A DNA stretch of 64,000 nt from Chinchilla lanigera (GCF_000276665.1 NW_004955427.1:879843-943842); one strand, 5' to 3'; numbered from the stretch's first letter, positions 12,315-23,459 are shown. The notes: a model not told the origin generated them from the letters alone. Numbers and translations are program-made.

Positions 12315-12595
12315 AAGGCAATGTAGTTCTCAAACTATTCTTTTTTCTTTTTATTTTTGTGTTGGGAATTGAACTCAGGACCTTGCACTTGCCAGGCAGG
12401 CACTTATGCCGCTGAGCCATGCCCCGAACAAGTTCTCAAACTGGAAAGTTATTAGAATCACTTGCGGAGGTTTTAAGGTCCTGAGGTTCAGACTACTGAA
12501 TTGCACTCTTTTGAGGATAGAATCCAGACATTAGCATGTTTCAAAGCTGCCAGTTAATTCCAATGTGCACTCAGGGTTGAGAAATGCAGCTCTAA
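12315..12595 (+). mobile_element. MER5-type nonautonomous hAT transposon, interrupted by an ID SINE
   Basis: The left end 'gtagttctcaaact' and the right end 'ggttgagaaatgcag' form the degraded terminal inverted repeats of MER5. Between them lie 'ttattagaatcacttgcgga', 'ggttttaaggtcctgaggtt' and 'cagactactgaattgcactc', in the expected order. The element is split after 12336 by an ID element whose TSD duplicates part of the left terminal repeat. MER5 elements have no coding capacity. Confidence 0.75.
12337..12430 (-). mobile_element. ID-type (tRNA-derived) SINE with perfect TSD, inside MER5
   Basis: Antisense ID: a T-rich tail, 'tgttgggaattgaactcagg' (reverse of the pol III B box), 'cttgccaggcaggcactta' and 'gccgctgagccatgcccc' (reverse of the A box). 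The exact 12-bp direct repeat agttctcaaact at 12325-12336 and 12431-12442 sets the ends. Confidence 0.92.
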
Positions 12596-12641
12596 AATAG
12601 CCAACTGAAGATTCAGATGAGAGTTGTTAGTGTTGTACTTC

Positions 12642-12740
12642 ACAGAGACAGAGACAGAGATACAGAGACAGAGAGAGAGACAGAGATACAAAGAGAGAGA
12701 GAGACAGAGAAAGAGAGAGACAGACACAGAGACAGAGAGA
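12642..12740. repeat. GAGACA/GA-rich simple repeat
   Basis: About 100 bp of interrupted (CAGAGA)n and (GAGACA)n. The purine-rich strand is +. It explains the leucine/serine-rich minus frame at 12627-12827, which is not a gene. Confidence 0.95.
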
Positions 12741-13154
12741 TGGGTCTAAGGTAAGCATACTCTTTCCTTGATTGGCCAATGTGTAGCTGTTGAGAAAAGA
12801 AGCTGCACAGTCTTCAAAAATAAACATTTATTTTCAGATGTTCAACAACCTAAATTCATTAAAAGAGGAAGACAGTTGTCATAGCTTCCTCAATTTCTCA
12901 TTACTGTGTCAGCACCCTACACAGTTGTGGACAAACATATTAGGTTCTTGTTTTCTTCTCACCCTTCCCATTACATTTCCTCGTGTCCACTTTGGGCCCA
13001 GTTAGAAGTAAGACAGGAGCTCATTGTCGTGCTCCATCCATTTACGGGCATCTGATTACCCAAAAAGTAGCAGAAGTTTGAGAATTATTTCTCAAAAACT
13101 TAAGTGCACTTTTTTTTTTCCTCTGCGAAGTGTGAGCAAGTGTGGTTGTATTCT

Positions 13155-13275
13155 TCTGTGTAGACTGGCCGAGTTACTTAGATTCACTGACCCTCCATCT
13201 TCTGGAAAAAGATAATATTAGAACCAAACTTCAGGATTGTTTAGACAGTTATATCACATTTATGAAATAATGTAT
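13155..13275 (+). repeat. MIR SINE fragment (probable)
   Basis: Sense MIR-like order: 'ggccgagttacttagattca', 'ccctccatcttctggaaaaa', 'gataatattag', then 'atgaaataatgtatatgagg'. Short and divergent. Confidence 0.45.
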
Positions 13276-13404
13276 ATGAGGCTTAGTGGGTAGAATATGT
13301 TGTGTTCCAAGTTGATTATTATTACTCCAACATTCAAAAGAAGCAATTTCTCATTTCAAATAGGAAGAGAAAATAGGAAAAGATGGAAGGAGGGGTGGGG
13401 CAGG

Positions 13405-13615
13405 AAGGCAGAACACAGATATATGAATACCTACTATGAGTCAAGTGCTGCTGAGTTCTGCATATATACGTCTCACCACTAGCTACCTATGAAACAGATG
13501 TTCCTCTGCTCATGTTTACGGATGAGAAAAGTGAGACCCAAAAGTCTAATTGTCTGTTCAATGTATATAGAGGGAAAGTGACTAAGTCAAGATTAGAAAA
13601 TCAATTTTAGGCAAC
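13405..13615 (-). repeat. MIR SINE
   Basis: Antisense MIR: 'aatacctactatgagtcaag' (reverse of the LINE-like 3' part), 'acggatgagaaaagtgagac' (the conserved core reversed) and 'gggaaagtgactaagtcaag' (reverse of the tRNA-related part). The order is complete for about 200 bp. Confidence 0.65.
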
Positions 13616-14016
13616 TTGTGTTCGTGGGGTTTCTTGGTAAATTTTCTAGGCTACTGCCATCGGTCTCATTGGCCTATGCCTTTGGTTTTCGAATGGCTTG
13701 TAACACGTGCAGCTGTCTTCAGGGAGTTTCAGGGCCTTGAGAGATTATCAGAGTTATTGTGTGTATGTATTTACGTGTGTATGTGTGTGTGCTTCAGGTG
13801 GAGAGTATTTCATATTGAGTTTGTTCTGTTCCTCACATCACAATATATAGTCTCTGTTGTTTCATGCAAGATTCATCTCAATTCTCATTTTATTTACTTT
13901 TTAGATTCACATTTATCCCAATTTCCCACTTCTATTACTCTTTCCCTTCCATGACAGCCCATCTTGATTGCAGTTTTTCCTTTACTTGTTTTCTTGGCAT
14001 AGCTACACTGATTAAT

Positions 14017-14018
<2 letters not shown>

Positions 14019-14060
<42 letters not shown>
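14019..14060. repeat. (GT)21 microsatellite
   Basis: Forty-two bases of uninterrupted GT. It is likely length-polymorphic between individuals. It accounts for the long V-C and T-H runs in the frames at 13864-14085, which are not coding. Confidence 0.98.
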
Positions 14061-14064
<4 letters not shown>

Positions 14065-14074
14065 GTATGAAATG

Positions 14075-14450
14075 GTGACTGTCATTGGTTTCCAACTTTT
14101 TCATTCAATATTAATTTCTTAAAAATCTATTCATGTTGTTCTGTGTATTTCAAGTATTTCTTCTATAGCGTATTTTATACCAAGTAATAAACACTAAGGA
14201 GTTCCAATACTCCAATGCCACAAACACTTTTCCCTTAGACTTATGTGGGAATTTTTCTGGGGTATATTATATATCTAGATATTGGATTTCTGGACCATAT
14301 GTGAACCCATATTTGTTTTAAGTATGCTTTACTCTCTAGAATAGCCTATAAAAATGCAATCCACTTGTATAGAAGAGGTAATACTATATCCCCACAGAAC
14401 ATCTAGCAGTTGGTATTGTCTGAAGAATATGCTACTCTAAAATACCATTC
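14075..14450 (-). repeat. Ancient L1 (L1M-like) 3'-end fragment
   Basis: The sense text resembles the antisense 3' part of old mammalian L1 ORF2: 'aaaatctattcatgttgttc', 'ttctggaccatatgtgaacc', then 'actctctagaatagcctata' and a 'catctagcagttggtattgt' block. It has many mutations and no open frame. Confidence 0.55.
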
Positions 14451-14454
14451 ACCT

Positions 14455-15980
14455 CTATTAACCTTAGGATCTCAAAAGAACTTTAAGGCCATAAATACTT
14501 TATAAAAGGGAGAGAGACCAAAAATAGACAATTTTAAAAATAAAATGCGGCTCTTAAAACAGCATGGTTGTAATCCCTTGGGTATAAGACATTAAAAATG
14601 GTACCTAGATGTTGTTCACGCTTTTCTCAATGGGGAGGATATGCCCTCCACTCAGAAGACTAATCTGTACTTTAATTTAATGCAAATGCCTGAAGCTGTA
14701 TTTTGTAACCATTGTGAACTGAAAATATGATTATTAAATGAGACAGGGAGATTGGCACTAGGATTGTGGGTAGAATCGTGGGTACAAGGCAGTCTTGCCA
14801 AAGACAAAAAGGCATCAGAGCTTTACATCAGGACCTGGACCTGAGAAGACTGCAAGGAGACAGTGGACAGAAGGACACAGTTTTCAGGTCAGTAAGGAAA
14901 AAAGAAAGCAACAAGTTGAGATACTTGTAAGTTTGAGATTTAAGTAGGATTGCTGAAACAATACCACAGATAGTCTAAATGGTGGATCCTGGTTATGTGT
15001 GATCTGTCGTACGTGGTCTCTTGTCTCCTGTTCAAGAAGGCCTTTTTCAGCCTAATTTCCCCTACCTGCAAGGAAGATACTTGGGTGAGACACTCACCAT
15101 ATATCAAAGTCTTCCCTGTTTTATTTAAGCAAGATTTTCTCAATCTGAATAGGTCTGGCATGTTCAGACTCATCTCTTTGGCTGGAACATTATTCAAAGA
15201 TTAATGGTTCTAAGAGAACTATGTTCTTCACACTACATTTCTGAGGAGCTGTTCAATCTCTTTCCTAATTCATCAGGGAGAATAATGAGTGGAAAAAAGT
15301 AATCATGACAGGAATTGTCTTCATCTATTATTTTTCCAACATTTCAAGAGGACCTGCTAGACTCTTGAACTCTCCTCTTGAGCTGAGTAGTTGGAAAGTA
15401 TTTTGACTCCTGGCAACTTTCCCAGCAGCCTGATAAATGCAACTCAGCTACCTTAGCTCTGGTTTGTGGGGAAACACAGGAATTTTCTATGGTTGTTTTG
15501 TTCATTGTTATAAAAGAGAAATCCTTTCTTTTATATGTGTGGGTTCTGCAGACAGGAAGGAAAAATTATATGGTAACAACAAATCTGATTGATGCTCAAG
15601 ATTTCAAGTACGACAAGTAGTACCTTTTTCTTCACATTATCAGTTTCCTGATGTTTAGAAGTAACTGCTAGGTTTCCTTTTACCTCTGTAGAAAACAACA
15701 GTGTGTGACTGATTGTTGATATGATGCATGGAATAAATTGTAAGAAAAGGACTGCTCACCCATATGATGGGTGGGTCATTACATGTGTTAGGTGAAAGAA
15801 CATTGTGCTTTTTTTTATCTCCTTGTAGAAGTGAAAACTTATAACAAATAATGTATTGAAATTAAAATAACTTTTGCTTCTATTTTTGCAGTCATTTTTA
15901 TGGCTAATTCAATCAAATGAAGTAGAATCGTGAGAAGTCCTACAGCACTCTTCTGTAGACAGTTATTGCACTCCAGCATA
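14455..15980. other. Unassigned DNA
   Basis: No repeat family, exon or RNA gene recognised. The frames at 14940-15204 overlap on opposite strands and have no domain features. Confidence 0.4.
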
Positions 15981-15984
15981 AAAT

Positions 15985-16425
15985 CATTTGCTCCTTCATT
16001 CATGCCTTTCACAAATCTTTATTCAGTATTTAGTACATGGTACATAGCCTACTAAACACTGAGGTTATAATGGGAAGACTCAGATAGGAGAAGACAGAGC
16101 CCAAACAGGTTAAAGAGCAGAAAAATCACAAGGAAATGATTTAAATGTTATAATAAAGGCAGAGGATATTTTCTTCATTGTCATAAAGAGACAGAAAATT
16201 GGAGAACTAGAGTAAGCAACAAGAAGACAGAAAAAAATATATTTAAGCTGAGACCTGAACAGTAATTACGCAGAAGAAAAGAGAGGGAAAGGGACTCAGA
16301 GGCAGTGGGAACAGCCTCGGGCAAGATTACAAGCCAAGGGAAAGATTACAGTATATTCAGTGACCTGAAATGAACCCTAGTTTCCTGGAGCTGGTAAGTG
16401 CAGTGAGAAGAGGTTGTGAGCAGTG
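15985..16425 (-). repeat. L2 LINE 3'-end fragment
   Basis: Antisense L2. It starts with 'ttcattcatgcctttcacaa' and 'atctttattcagtatttagt', passes 'aaacactgaggttataatgg', and continues far into the 3' end with 'gctgagacctgaacagtaat', 'ggcagtgggaacagcctcgg' and 'gcaagattacaagcc'. The order and spacing fit a 430-bp antisense L2. Confidence 0.7.
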
Positions 16426-16434
16426 ACCGTAATA

Positions 16435-16645
16435 CGATAACCTTTATAAAATATGTTTTTGACTTTAGAGTCTACCCTAAAACCACATAAGATAGGCAGT
16501 ATTACCTTCATTTATCAGATAAGAAAATTAGCTTGGAGGAGTTAAATATGTTCATATTTATCCATCAAGTAATTGCTGAAGCCAGATATTTAAACAAGGT
16601 TTACCTGGCTCCAAATCTATGACTTTTACCCTATAATTTATGGTC
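16435..16645 (-). repeat. MIR SINE
   Basis: Antisense MIR: 'ataggcagtattaccttcat', 'ttatcagataagaaaattag', 'gttaaatatgttcatattta', and 'acctggctccaaatctatga' at the tRNA-related end. Ends approximate. Confidence 0.65.
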
Positions 16646-17845
16646 TATCTTACAACCCACATAATCCTTCACCACTGGGTGGCCTTATCTTGACCAAAAG
16701 TGATATACAGAGAAACATGGGTCCAACATTTAACATGATTTTTTTAAAAAAAATTAAGTGTACATTATTGTGCCTCAAGAAAATTCCAGAGTGGAAGAAG
16801 TTTCAATACATGTTTTCAGTAAAGTTTTATATCTCACTTTCTACCTCTTTTTTCTGTAATCCCTCTCTTTTTCTTATACTCAAAACACCAAATTCTCATC
16901 CTCATCTGCCTGGGTGCGCCCACTCCTTCCTTGGCTCACTCTTGGCGTAAGCTTCATTTTACCCCTGCTGGTGTGTTTTTGTCCATTTCGTGTGAGCTGA
17001 GCTATCTTCCACAGATTCTTCAGTTCTTGTTTCTCCCCTTCCTCCAAGCAGCAGAGACACATTAAGCTATAGGGGCTGTCCTCTGTTGTGGAATGTAACC
17101 ACCAACATAACATCACTGAGAAGATTTCGCATATCATAAAATTTTTACCGGAATGAATAAAGTGTGTGAGGTATTACTGACAGTCCATGACAAGGAAAAA
17201 GGTTAAAAATAGAACACCAATTTCAAATACCCTGGGGTGAAAATCATGTGGGGTATGTGCCCAGTCACTTAGGTAAGTCCATAAGAATGGTCAAAATATT
17301 GCTTACTATGGGCAGTTCTGCCAAAAGAAGGCCATTTTCTTAATACCACAGCCCTCGAGAGAAATATTCAGCCATTTTCATTTCACATAACTAGAAAAAG
17401 ACTTCCTTTGAAATATCTCCAGAGGTTTTTCAATTTGTCAAATTTATCACCATCAGTCACCTGGAGGAAAACACTTTGTGCCATCACTCATTTAAGGATA
17501 AGGGAAGGGACAGAATTGTCCATAAGACAATGATAGCATCAAGTACTCAGAGCAGAGAAAGCACAACCTGTGGCAGAAAACAGAAGAAAGTTCTAAGGAC
17601 GTTCGTATGAAGGAGAAATACACGTCTACACACAAGTGTTCTTGGACCAAACCCAGAAAAACCCAGGTTTAAACATTAGAGAGACTGGAAACAAGTTGGC
17701 ACCACTAAAATTTAAGTTGTGAAATTTGCAGTATACGTCGCAAAGACATCAAATCTCTAAGTAGTAACATAAGAAATATAAGGAAGTAAAAGAAATAGGT
17801 GGGATAAAAGGGGTAATCAGTAAAATATATTACAACAGTAACTCC
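16646..17845. other. Unassigned DNA
   Basis: Opposing frames at 16690-16950 and 16880-17137 have no domain features. No repeat is confidently recognised. Confidence 0.4.
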
Positions 17846-17849
17846 ACAA

Positions 17850-17945
17850 GTACAGGAATCGTACTTCTTTTTTATTGTCGATGTCTACAATGTGCTGAAT
17901 CCACAGTTTATGTTCAGTAAAGTAATGAATGAATGAATGATCAAG
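17850..17945 (+). repeat. L2/MIR-like LINE 3' tail
   Basis: Sense L2-type end: 'acaggaatcgtacttctt', 'atgtctacaatgtgctgaat', 'gttcagtaaagtaatgaatg', finishing in (TGAA)4, the tail motif shared by L2 copies. Confidence 0.5.
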
Positions 17946-18059
17946 TGAATAGCAGAAAAGGTGCCTAAACTGAAAATTTAAGATATACTATTAGATAGCA
18001 TGGGTCTATTTTCCCCTGCTCCTCTGACAAGTATGAATATAAGCCCTAAAATAGGGGAA

Positions 18060-19745
18060 TAAATGGAAAGAAAACACAAAAAGATACAAATAAGTGAGCT
18101 GGCTTGGGAGCTCAGAACTAGAACAACAGCACAGAAGGACAGTGTCTTGCGTGCCTACCCAGAAGAGAAAGGTCACCCAGGTCTAATGTTTCTCAGTACT
18201 CAGTACTGGCATCAAAAGGCCGCTAAGGTAGGCTCATTCCTTCACAAGATTAAATGCAAGACATCAATAGAGTTAGAACACATGTATGAGGGGGATGGAT
18301 TGAGAATCCTGCCAAAAATGAGTAGCATGAGGAAGCATTTCCTTCCCTGCAGAGCCACAGACTCTTATTTTCCCCGAATAGATCCCAAATCATGCTGCTG
18401 GAACTGGCAAAAGAGATCCAGTTCTGTCTGGGGAGCTCCCTGTTGTAGAGAGTGAAGAATCTCTTCTACCCAGAGATCTCCAGACAGCCAGGCGGTAATG
18501 GCCAGACCCACTGAGAGATAACCGGCAGCCTTGCAACCTTCACCTGCAGGCAAACGCCAGCAGCAAATAACCGTTTCTTCAGAGTCATCCAGGAAACCAA
18601 GTAGACCAAAAACACAACACAAGGCTCTGAAGAGAAACTGCCATTGGCACAGCACCCCACAAAATAAACCAGGCCCCAAGCGATAAATCTGAACAAAAGA
18701 GCGTAGAAGACATTCACCCACTGTACCACAGCCAGGAAAATCACAGTGTGAATGAGGACAGTCAATCAGCTGACAGCAAAATAAAGATGAATCAGATGTT
18801 GGAATCATTTGACAAACATTAGGAAGCAGCTATCAGGAAAATGCGACAATTGTTAATTTCAAATTCTTTGGAGCAAATAAAAAAGAAAACACCAACAAAG
18901 ACATGGAAGTTATTTCGAAAGAATCAAATGGAAATTATAAACCTGAAAATTGATCAAAAGAAATTAAAACTCCCTAGGTTTGTTTAATAGTATAGTGGTG
19001 ATAACAGAAGATAAAATCTGTATTTGAGGACAGAATGATGACTTGGTTGTTTACACAGCCTGCAAAAGAGAGAGAAAATGGGCTTAAAAATTAACAGAAT
19101 TCCAAGGAGCTGAAGAACAAGAAAATATCAACATTTGTACCACCAGTATAGCACAAGAAGAGGAAAGAGTATTTAATAAGATGTCTGAAAATGTTGCAGA
19201 TTTTGTGAAATATGCGGACCTGTAGAGCTAAGAGGTTGAGAAACCACAAGAAGATAAACAAAAAAAAATCTACACTAAGGTACATCATAATCTTTTGAAA
19301 ACTAAAAGCCAAAACATGGAAATACTGAAAAAAACCACAGACATAATACATTGCCTGCAGGAGACTCTCAAGTCAAGAGAGAGTGGATTTCTCACTGGAA
19401 ATCATGGAGACCATATGGATATGGCATGGTATTTTTCACGTGCTGGAAGAAACTCTCAACTGTAAATTCTGTATTTGGAAAAACTATTATTTAGAAATAA
19501 AGGAGAAAAGAGACATTATCAAATGAAGGCAAACTAAAAGAATTTGTAATTAACAAATCTATCCTTAAAGACAGGCTAAAGGAATTTCTCTAAGAGAAAG
19601 ATAAGATAAAGAGAAGGAAGGAGTAGGGGAAAACTGTTCAGGTCCTCACAAATGATAGGCCAGCCAGATAAGTTTTAAAGTTAAGAAAGAAAACTCTACT
19701 AGATAGGAAAAGCCCAACGCATAATCATATTTACAAATTAACAAT
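18060..19745 (+). repeat. Ancient HAL1/L1M LINE copy
   Basis: A long, decayed, sense-oriented HAL1-type element ('half L1', carrying ORF1 but not ORF2). Landmarks in order: 'aatcagatgttggaatcatt' (18788), 'aatcaaatggaaattataaa' (18924), 'aaggtacatcataatctttt' (19278), 'ggatttctcactggaaatca' (19385), 'ctgtatttggaaaaactatt' (19469), 'gacaggctaaaggaatttct' (19570). Stop codons are frequent. The overlapping frames at 18063-18455 (plus) and 18365-18808 (minus) fall in its 5' part and are not genes. The left boundary is uncertain. Confidence 0.65.
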
Positions 19746-19765
19746 GACAGAAAAGAACATTTGAA

Positions 19766-19848
19766 GGGGCTGGAGCTGTAGCTTAGCAGCACAAGTGCCT
19801 GCCTGCCAAGTGCAAGGTTCTGAGTTCGATTCCTGATACCAAAAAAAT
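19766..19848 (+). mobile_element. ID-type SINE with perfect TSD
   Basis: Sense ID: 'ggggctggagctgtagctta' (A-box region), 'cctgccaagtgcaaggttct', 'gagttcgattcctgatacc' (B box), then an A-rich tail. The 10-bp direct repeat aacatttgaa flanks it at 19756-19765 and 19849-19858. It derives from a tRNA-like pol III gene but is not a functional tRNA: the acceptor stem and anticodon arm are lost. Confidence 0.92.
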
Positions 19849-20190
19849 AACATTTGAAAAAATATAATCAAACTGATTCATAGAAATTAAGGTGCTTGAT
19901 TTAAGTAACATACAGAAGCAGAGACATATGTCTCAAAAGCCCATATAGTTCTACTCTAATATTTGCCCTGTATCTATGATGCATTAGGTCTATACTAACG
20001 ACATTCCCGGCTACTAACCATTTATCTTATGTTATCATTCCCAGGATCACAGAACAAAGAAAATGTAGTTAGCAACTTACTCTAAAAGCTTCAATTGACA
20101 CTGAAAAATACCAGGAATAAGTAGCAAAATAAATAAAGAAAAATAAATACAATAAAATTTTATGGTAATAATCGTTCATAAAGAAAAAAT

Positions 20191-20282
20191 GGGGGGCTGG
20201 GGATTTAGCTCAGCGGCACAGTGCCTGCCTGGCAAGCGCAAGGTCGTGAGTTTGTTTCCCTGTACCGGGAAAAAAAAGAAAA
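20191..20282 (+). mobile_element. ID-type SINE
   Basis: Sense ID: 'ggggctggggatttagctca', 'gcctgcctggcaagcgcaag', 'gtgagtttgtttccctgtac', then an A-rich tail with G interruptions. The flanking AT-poor motif aagaaaaaatg (20181-20191) and a copy with one extra A (20283-20294) form the probable TSD. It overlaps the start of a meaningless frame at 20221. Confidence 0.88.
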
Positions 20283-20499
20283 AAGAAAAAAATGCATTAG
20301 ATGCAAGAAAGGATACCTGATGCATTTAACGACCAGCCAGGAGACAAAAGGAAAAGACGGAAATTTGGTGTCCAGAAATTCCAGATATGAGATTTCCCAT
20401 ATTTTTTTACCCTACTCTTATTTCGTTGCTAATAAAATAACAAGTATATCCTGATAAAATGGAGATCTAAGGGTACATATCAGATTTACAAAAAATTTA

Positions 20500-20870
20500 A
20501 GGATATATCATGTTTTTAACTAAATTTTTGTGTTTTGCAAATGGAGTCCACCTTTCTGAAGAATGGTGCCCGTTTCGGGATGTTCCCGAAATGCCACGAC
20601 GGGAGTGTCCTCCTCCTGCATGCTGTGCCTCTGAGTCTTTCTCTGGAGGTGCCAAGTGCACAAATGAGTTTCATGGAAAAGATGAGATGGGACCTGGAGA
20701 AGCTCACCAGGAAAAAGCAGCGCTGCTTAATGCGACAGCCGAAGCCAGGGCAGTGAGGGCCCTAAATTCTTTCAGTTGTGCAACGTGTGTGAATTTCACC
20801 TTGTAGTTTCTGTGAGAAAAGTCTTATGCAGAGATTTGGGCTTTTCATTTCAAAATAATAAAAATATTTT
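20500..20870 (+). other. GC-rich non-repeat block of unknown identity
   Basis: A block with more G+C and more CpG than its AT-rich surroundings (about 20530-20815). Two overlapping plus-strand frames (20510-20806, 98 codons; 20535-20756, 73 codons) and a minus frame (20516-20707) cover it. An AATAAA-like cluster follows at about 20855-20865. It could be a fragment of a processed pseudogene, a conserved noncoding element or a lone exon. I do not recognise either peptide, and no convincing splice acceptor precedes the frames. Confidence 0.3.
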
Positions 20871-20908
20871 TAAAAGTGAGAAGGTCTGACCACAAATGCT
20901 AAAAGATT

Positions 20909-20924
20909 AAAAAAAAAAAAAAAA
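20909..20924. repeat. A16 homopolymer
   Basis: Sixteen uninterrupted A after 'ctaaaagatt'. It may be the poly(A) remnant of a retroposed sequence lying to the left, possibly the GC-rich block at 20500-20870. Confidence 0.9.
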
Positions 20925-22085
20925 GCTAGAGGCACAGGATAAGAGGAAAAGAGGAAAAGCCAAAAATCAGCTAACTGTGCCAAATAATGACTAAGGAGAA
21001 ATAATAACCATCTGTGAATATTTGAGAGGAACGTGGAGTGAGAAGCAAGAGGAGTCTCTGTGAGTTGTCCAAAGGGGGTAACTACGAGAAGTAGGATTAA
21101 GTTGAGCAAAGAAAAATGTAGGCAGAGTGCAAGAAGGGAAATGACCATGTAGTGAGGTCTGTCAGGCTGTGGCATAGTTGTTCAGAGGAAGTGGTGGGAA
21201 ATCCATAGCTTCAGTCATTTTCCACTAAGCTGGAAAAACGGCTCTGTTAAAACGAACTGTCCAGCCATGGAAGAAGGAAGACCTGAGGATGAGCAATGTG
21301 TCTTTCTCATCACTTAGTTCTGAAGAAGAAAGAAAAACTAAATAAGGGAGCAGCTAATGGAACACGTTGGAGAAAATATATCTAGAAACCACAGTAATGA
21401 TGCAAAAAAATGAACAATTGAGAGAAACCCAGTAAAACACACTAATTTCAATAAATATGCAAAAACATAAAGCAAAGTTGAGGAGGGGATGGCTTCAGAA
21501 GGAGCTGAGTATTTCCTTAAGCTGTGCTGCTTTTCTAGTCACAATTAAGAACTTGAAGGATTGTTATTCTTACAAATTAAACCAATACAGTAGTGTTCCT
21601 TTGAGACCAAAGCAAGCCTGTATGGTTCACAAGAATGTGAATGGACTGATCTCTGTAGTGGATGGACCCTAGAAATACTGATCAGTCAAAGAGCTAGGCT
21701 GATCACATTTAAATGCTATTTAGTTAAGTACCACACAAATTATATACAAGCACACTGAACATTGACTGCAGGCAAAATACAGAGTCAGATAATTTAAAAG
21801 ATGCATAAAACGTGCCAGTTTTCTCCTCGACCCTTGAATTTCTGGGGAACTCTAGACCGATGAGACACACCCTAGTCTGTGGGCATCTAAGTACAGAGCC
21901 TTCCAGGATGGAGATGTTTTCTTATCGCTGCTCAAAGTCTCATGAACTTACCTGGCTTTTCTGTTCTCTGAGTAGCTGTTTTTAGTGACTCTATCCCATT
22001 CCAGAAGCCCGTTTCCCTGTTTCTTCTTACTATGACAAAAGGATTTAGGCTCTTATCATTTAATTGGTACTGAGGTATCAGTTAG
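20925..22085. other. Unassigned DNA
   Basis: No repeat or gene recognised with confidence. The 101-codon minus frame at 20870-21175 is leucine-rich because it reads purine-rich sense DNA backwards. The small plus frame at 21457-21672 has no family features. Confidence 0.4.
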
Positions 22086-22089
22086 AAAT

Positions 22090-22485
22090 CATAATCATAA
22101 CAAACATTTATTGTGGATTTATTCCCTGCTAGGTGCTTATGCTGGTTTTGTTTGTTTGTTTGTTTGTTTGAGACAGGGTTTTGCACTGTAGTTCAGGTTG
22201 GCCTTGAACTCACTGTGTAGTCCAGGCTGGCCTTGAACTCACAGTGATTCTCCTGCCTCAGCTTCCCAGGTGCTGGAATTATAGGCATGAACCACCATGC
22301 CCAGCTTTATCCTGGGTTCTTAAAATGGTGCATTTCTTTTAATTCATGTTAAATGTTAAAATACTGTGAGTTAAGTAGTAAAACTACACATTCATAGATT
22401 ATTGAACTGGGGCATAGACATATTTGTAACTTGTCCAGGTTCAAACAGGAAGGAAATGATGGAGTTCCGCTACATGCACACTGAA
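22090..22485 (-). repeat. MIR SINE, antisense, split by a B1
   Basis: Before the B1: 'caaacatttattgtggattt' and 'attccctgctaggtgcttat', the reverse of the MIR 3' part. After it: 'ttgaactggggcatagacat' (degraded core) and 'tgtaacttgtccaggttcaa' (tRNA-related part). The B1 at 22146-22305 lies between the two halves. Confidence 0.6.
22146..22305 (-). mobile_element. B1-type SINE
   Basis: Antisense B1: tail of (TTTG)5-like repeats, 'gagacagggttttgcactgt', two 'ccaggctggccttgaactca'-type blocks (internal duplication), 'tctcctgcctcagcttccca', and 'accaccatgcccagc'. No clear TSD is readable because the flanks are the divergent MIR. The (TTTG)n tail is a microsatellite grown from the poly(A). Confidence 0.9.
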
Positions 22486-22715
22486 GAGACACAGTGGTAT
22501 GGGTTATGCCTACAATGTGAGAAGAGAGGCCTCATCAGACACCAGTCTTAACCACACTGTTATGCTCGTCCAGCAAGACTAATGGATGATATTTCACAGC
22601 CTTTTTCATTAAACCACTATGCTATTTTGCAAATTACTATTCATCAGGTCTCTGTGGTTATATTGTTCTTTAAAAAAGCAAAAGTCAGCACTAAAATATT
22701 AATTTAAAAATTACT

Positions 22716-22797
22716 TTCTGTTTTGGTACCTGGAATCAAATTCACCATCTCACACTTGCCAGGCAGGTGCTGTGCCACTGAGCTATATCCCTGGCCC
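22716..22797 (-). mobile_element. ID-type SINE with perfect TSD
   Basis: Antisense ID with a short T tail, 'ggtacctggaatcaaattca' (degraded B box), 'cttgccaggcaggtgctgtg', 'gccactgagctatatccctg'. The exact 11-bp repeat taaaaattact lies at 22705-22715 and 22798-22808. Confidence 0.9.
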
Positions 22798-23244
22798 TAA
22801 AAATTACTATTAATAGTAATTATAGTAATACTCTTCAGTACTTGCATTAATACTTTACCTGTTTTATGAAACTATCCTTGTTTCATCAGTTGGTGGATGG
22901 TTATCCAATCTTGCAAGTGTGTAATGACAAAACACAAACACAAGGCAAATTTTTCCCAACAAGAAATTTCAAAGAATGTTGCAAAATGTAAAGTAAAAGA
23001 TGCTGGAAAATCATGGGCAGAGCAACCCAGAAGAGTTAGTTCAGTTTAAAATTGAAGGTTAAAATGACAGAGATGATGGCAGAAGAAGTTCTCTAAAATA
23101 AAATGGTTTGAAAAACAAAGTTTTTTAATTTGGTGGAAAAAATGAGACTATGAGGCTTCAATATTGTGAGCAAAATGTCACTCCATGTAATTGTTCTGCG
23201 AAGTCAGATGTGGAATTGAAGATGTCGTAACATCCTATCAATAC

Positions 23245-23455
23245 TTGTTTGATCAATCTTGCATGTCTCTATTTGTTTTCCTGAGAAACCACTTTGAAGA
23301 TATCAACACGTAACACAACAATCATTGTTAATTTCATACAACTTTGTCTGTAACTCTGTATTGTTTGTATTGTTCTTATGCTATTTTGTAAATGGATGCC
23401 TATTTAATATGTTTTCCTTGTTTTATTTTTAAAATAAAGACATTTTAAAAAATAA
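23245..23455 (+). repeat. L1 3'-UTR remnant
   Basis: It shares the 3'-UTR module of the better L1 copies: 'tttgatcaatcttgcatgtc', 'aacaatcattgttaatttca', 'tctgtaactctgtattgttt' and an A-rich end with AATAAA at about 23434. The part upstream (22915-23245) may belong to the same old copy but is not recognisable. Confidence 0.6.
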
Positions 23456-23459
23456 CATC

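Noticed and set aside
12627..12827. Leucine/serine-rich minus-strand frame that looks like a membrane peptide
   Set aside because: It is the translation of a GAGACA/GA simple repeat.
13864..14085. Frames with long V-C or T-H repeats
   Set aside because: Products of a (GT)21 microsatellite.
18365..18808. 147-codon minus-strand frame with hydrophobic segments
   Set aside because: It runs antisense through the 5' part of a decayed HAL1/L1M element. The hydrophobic look comes from reading A-rich sense DNA backwards.
19766..20282. tRNA-like sequences with A and B boxes
   Set aside because: They are ID SINEs with A-rich tails and target-site duplications, not tRNA genes. They lack a cloverleaf with acceptor and anticodon stems.
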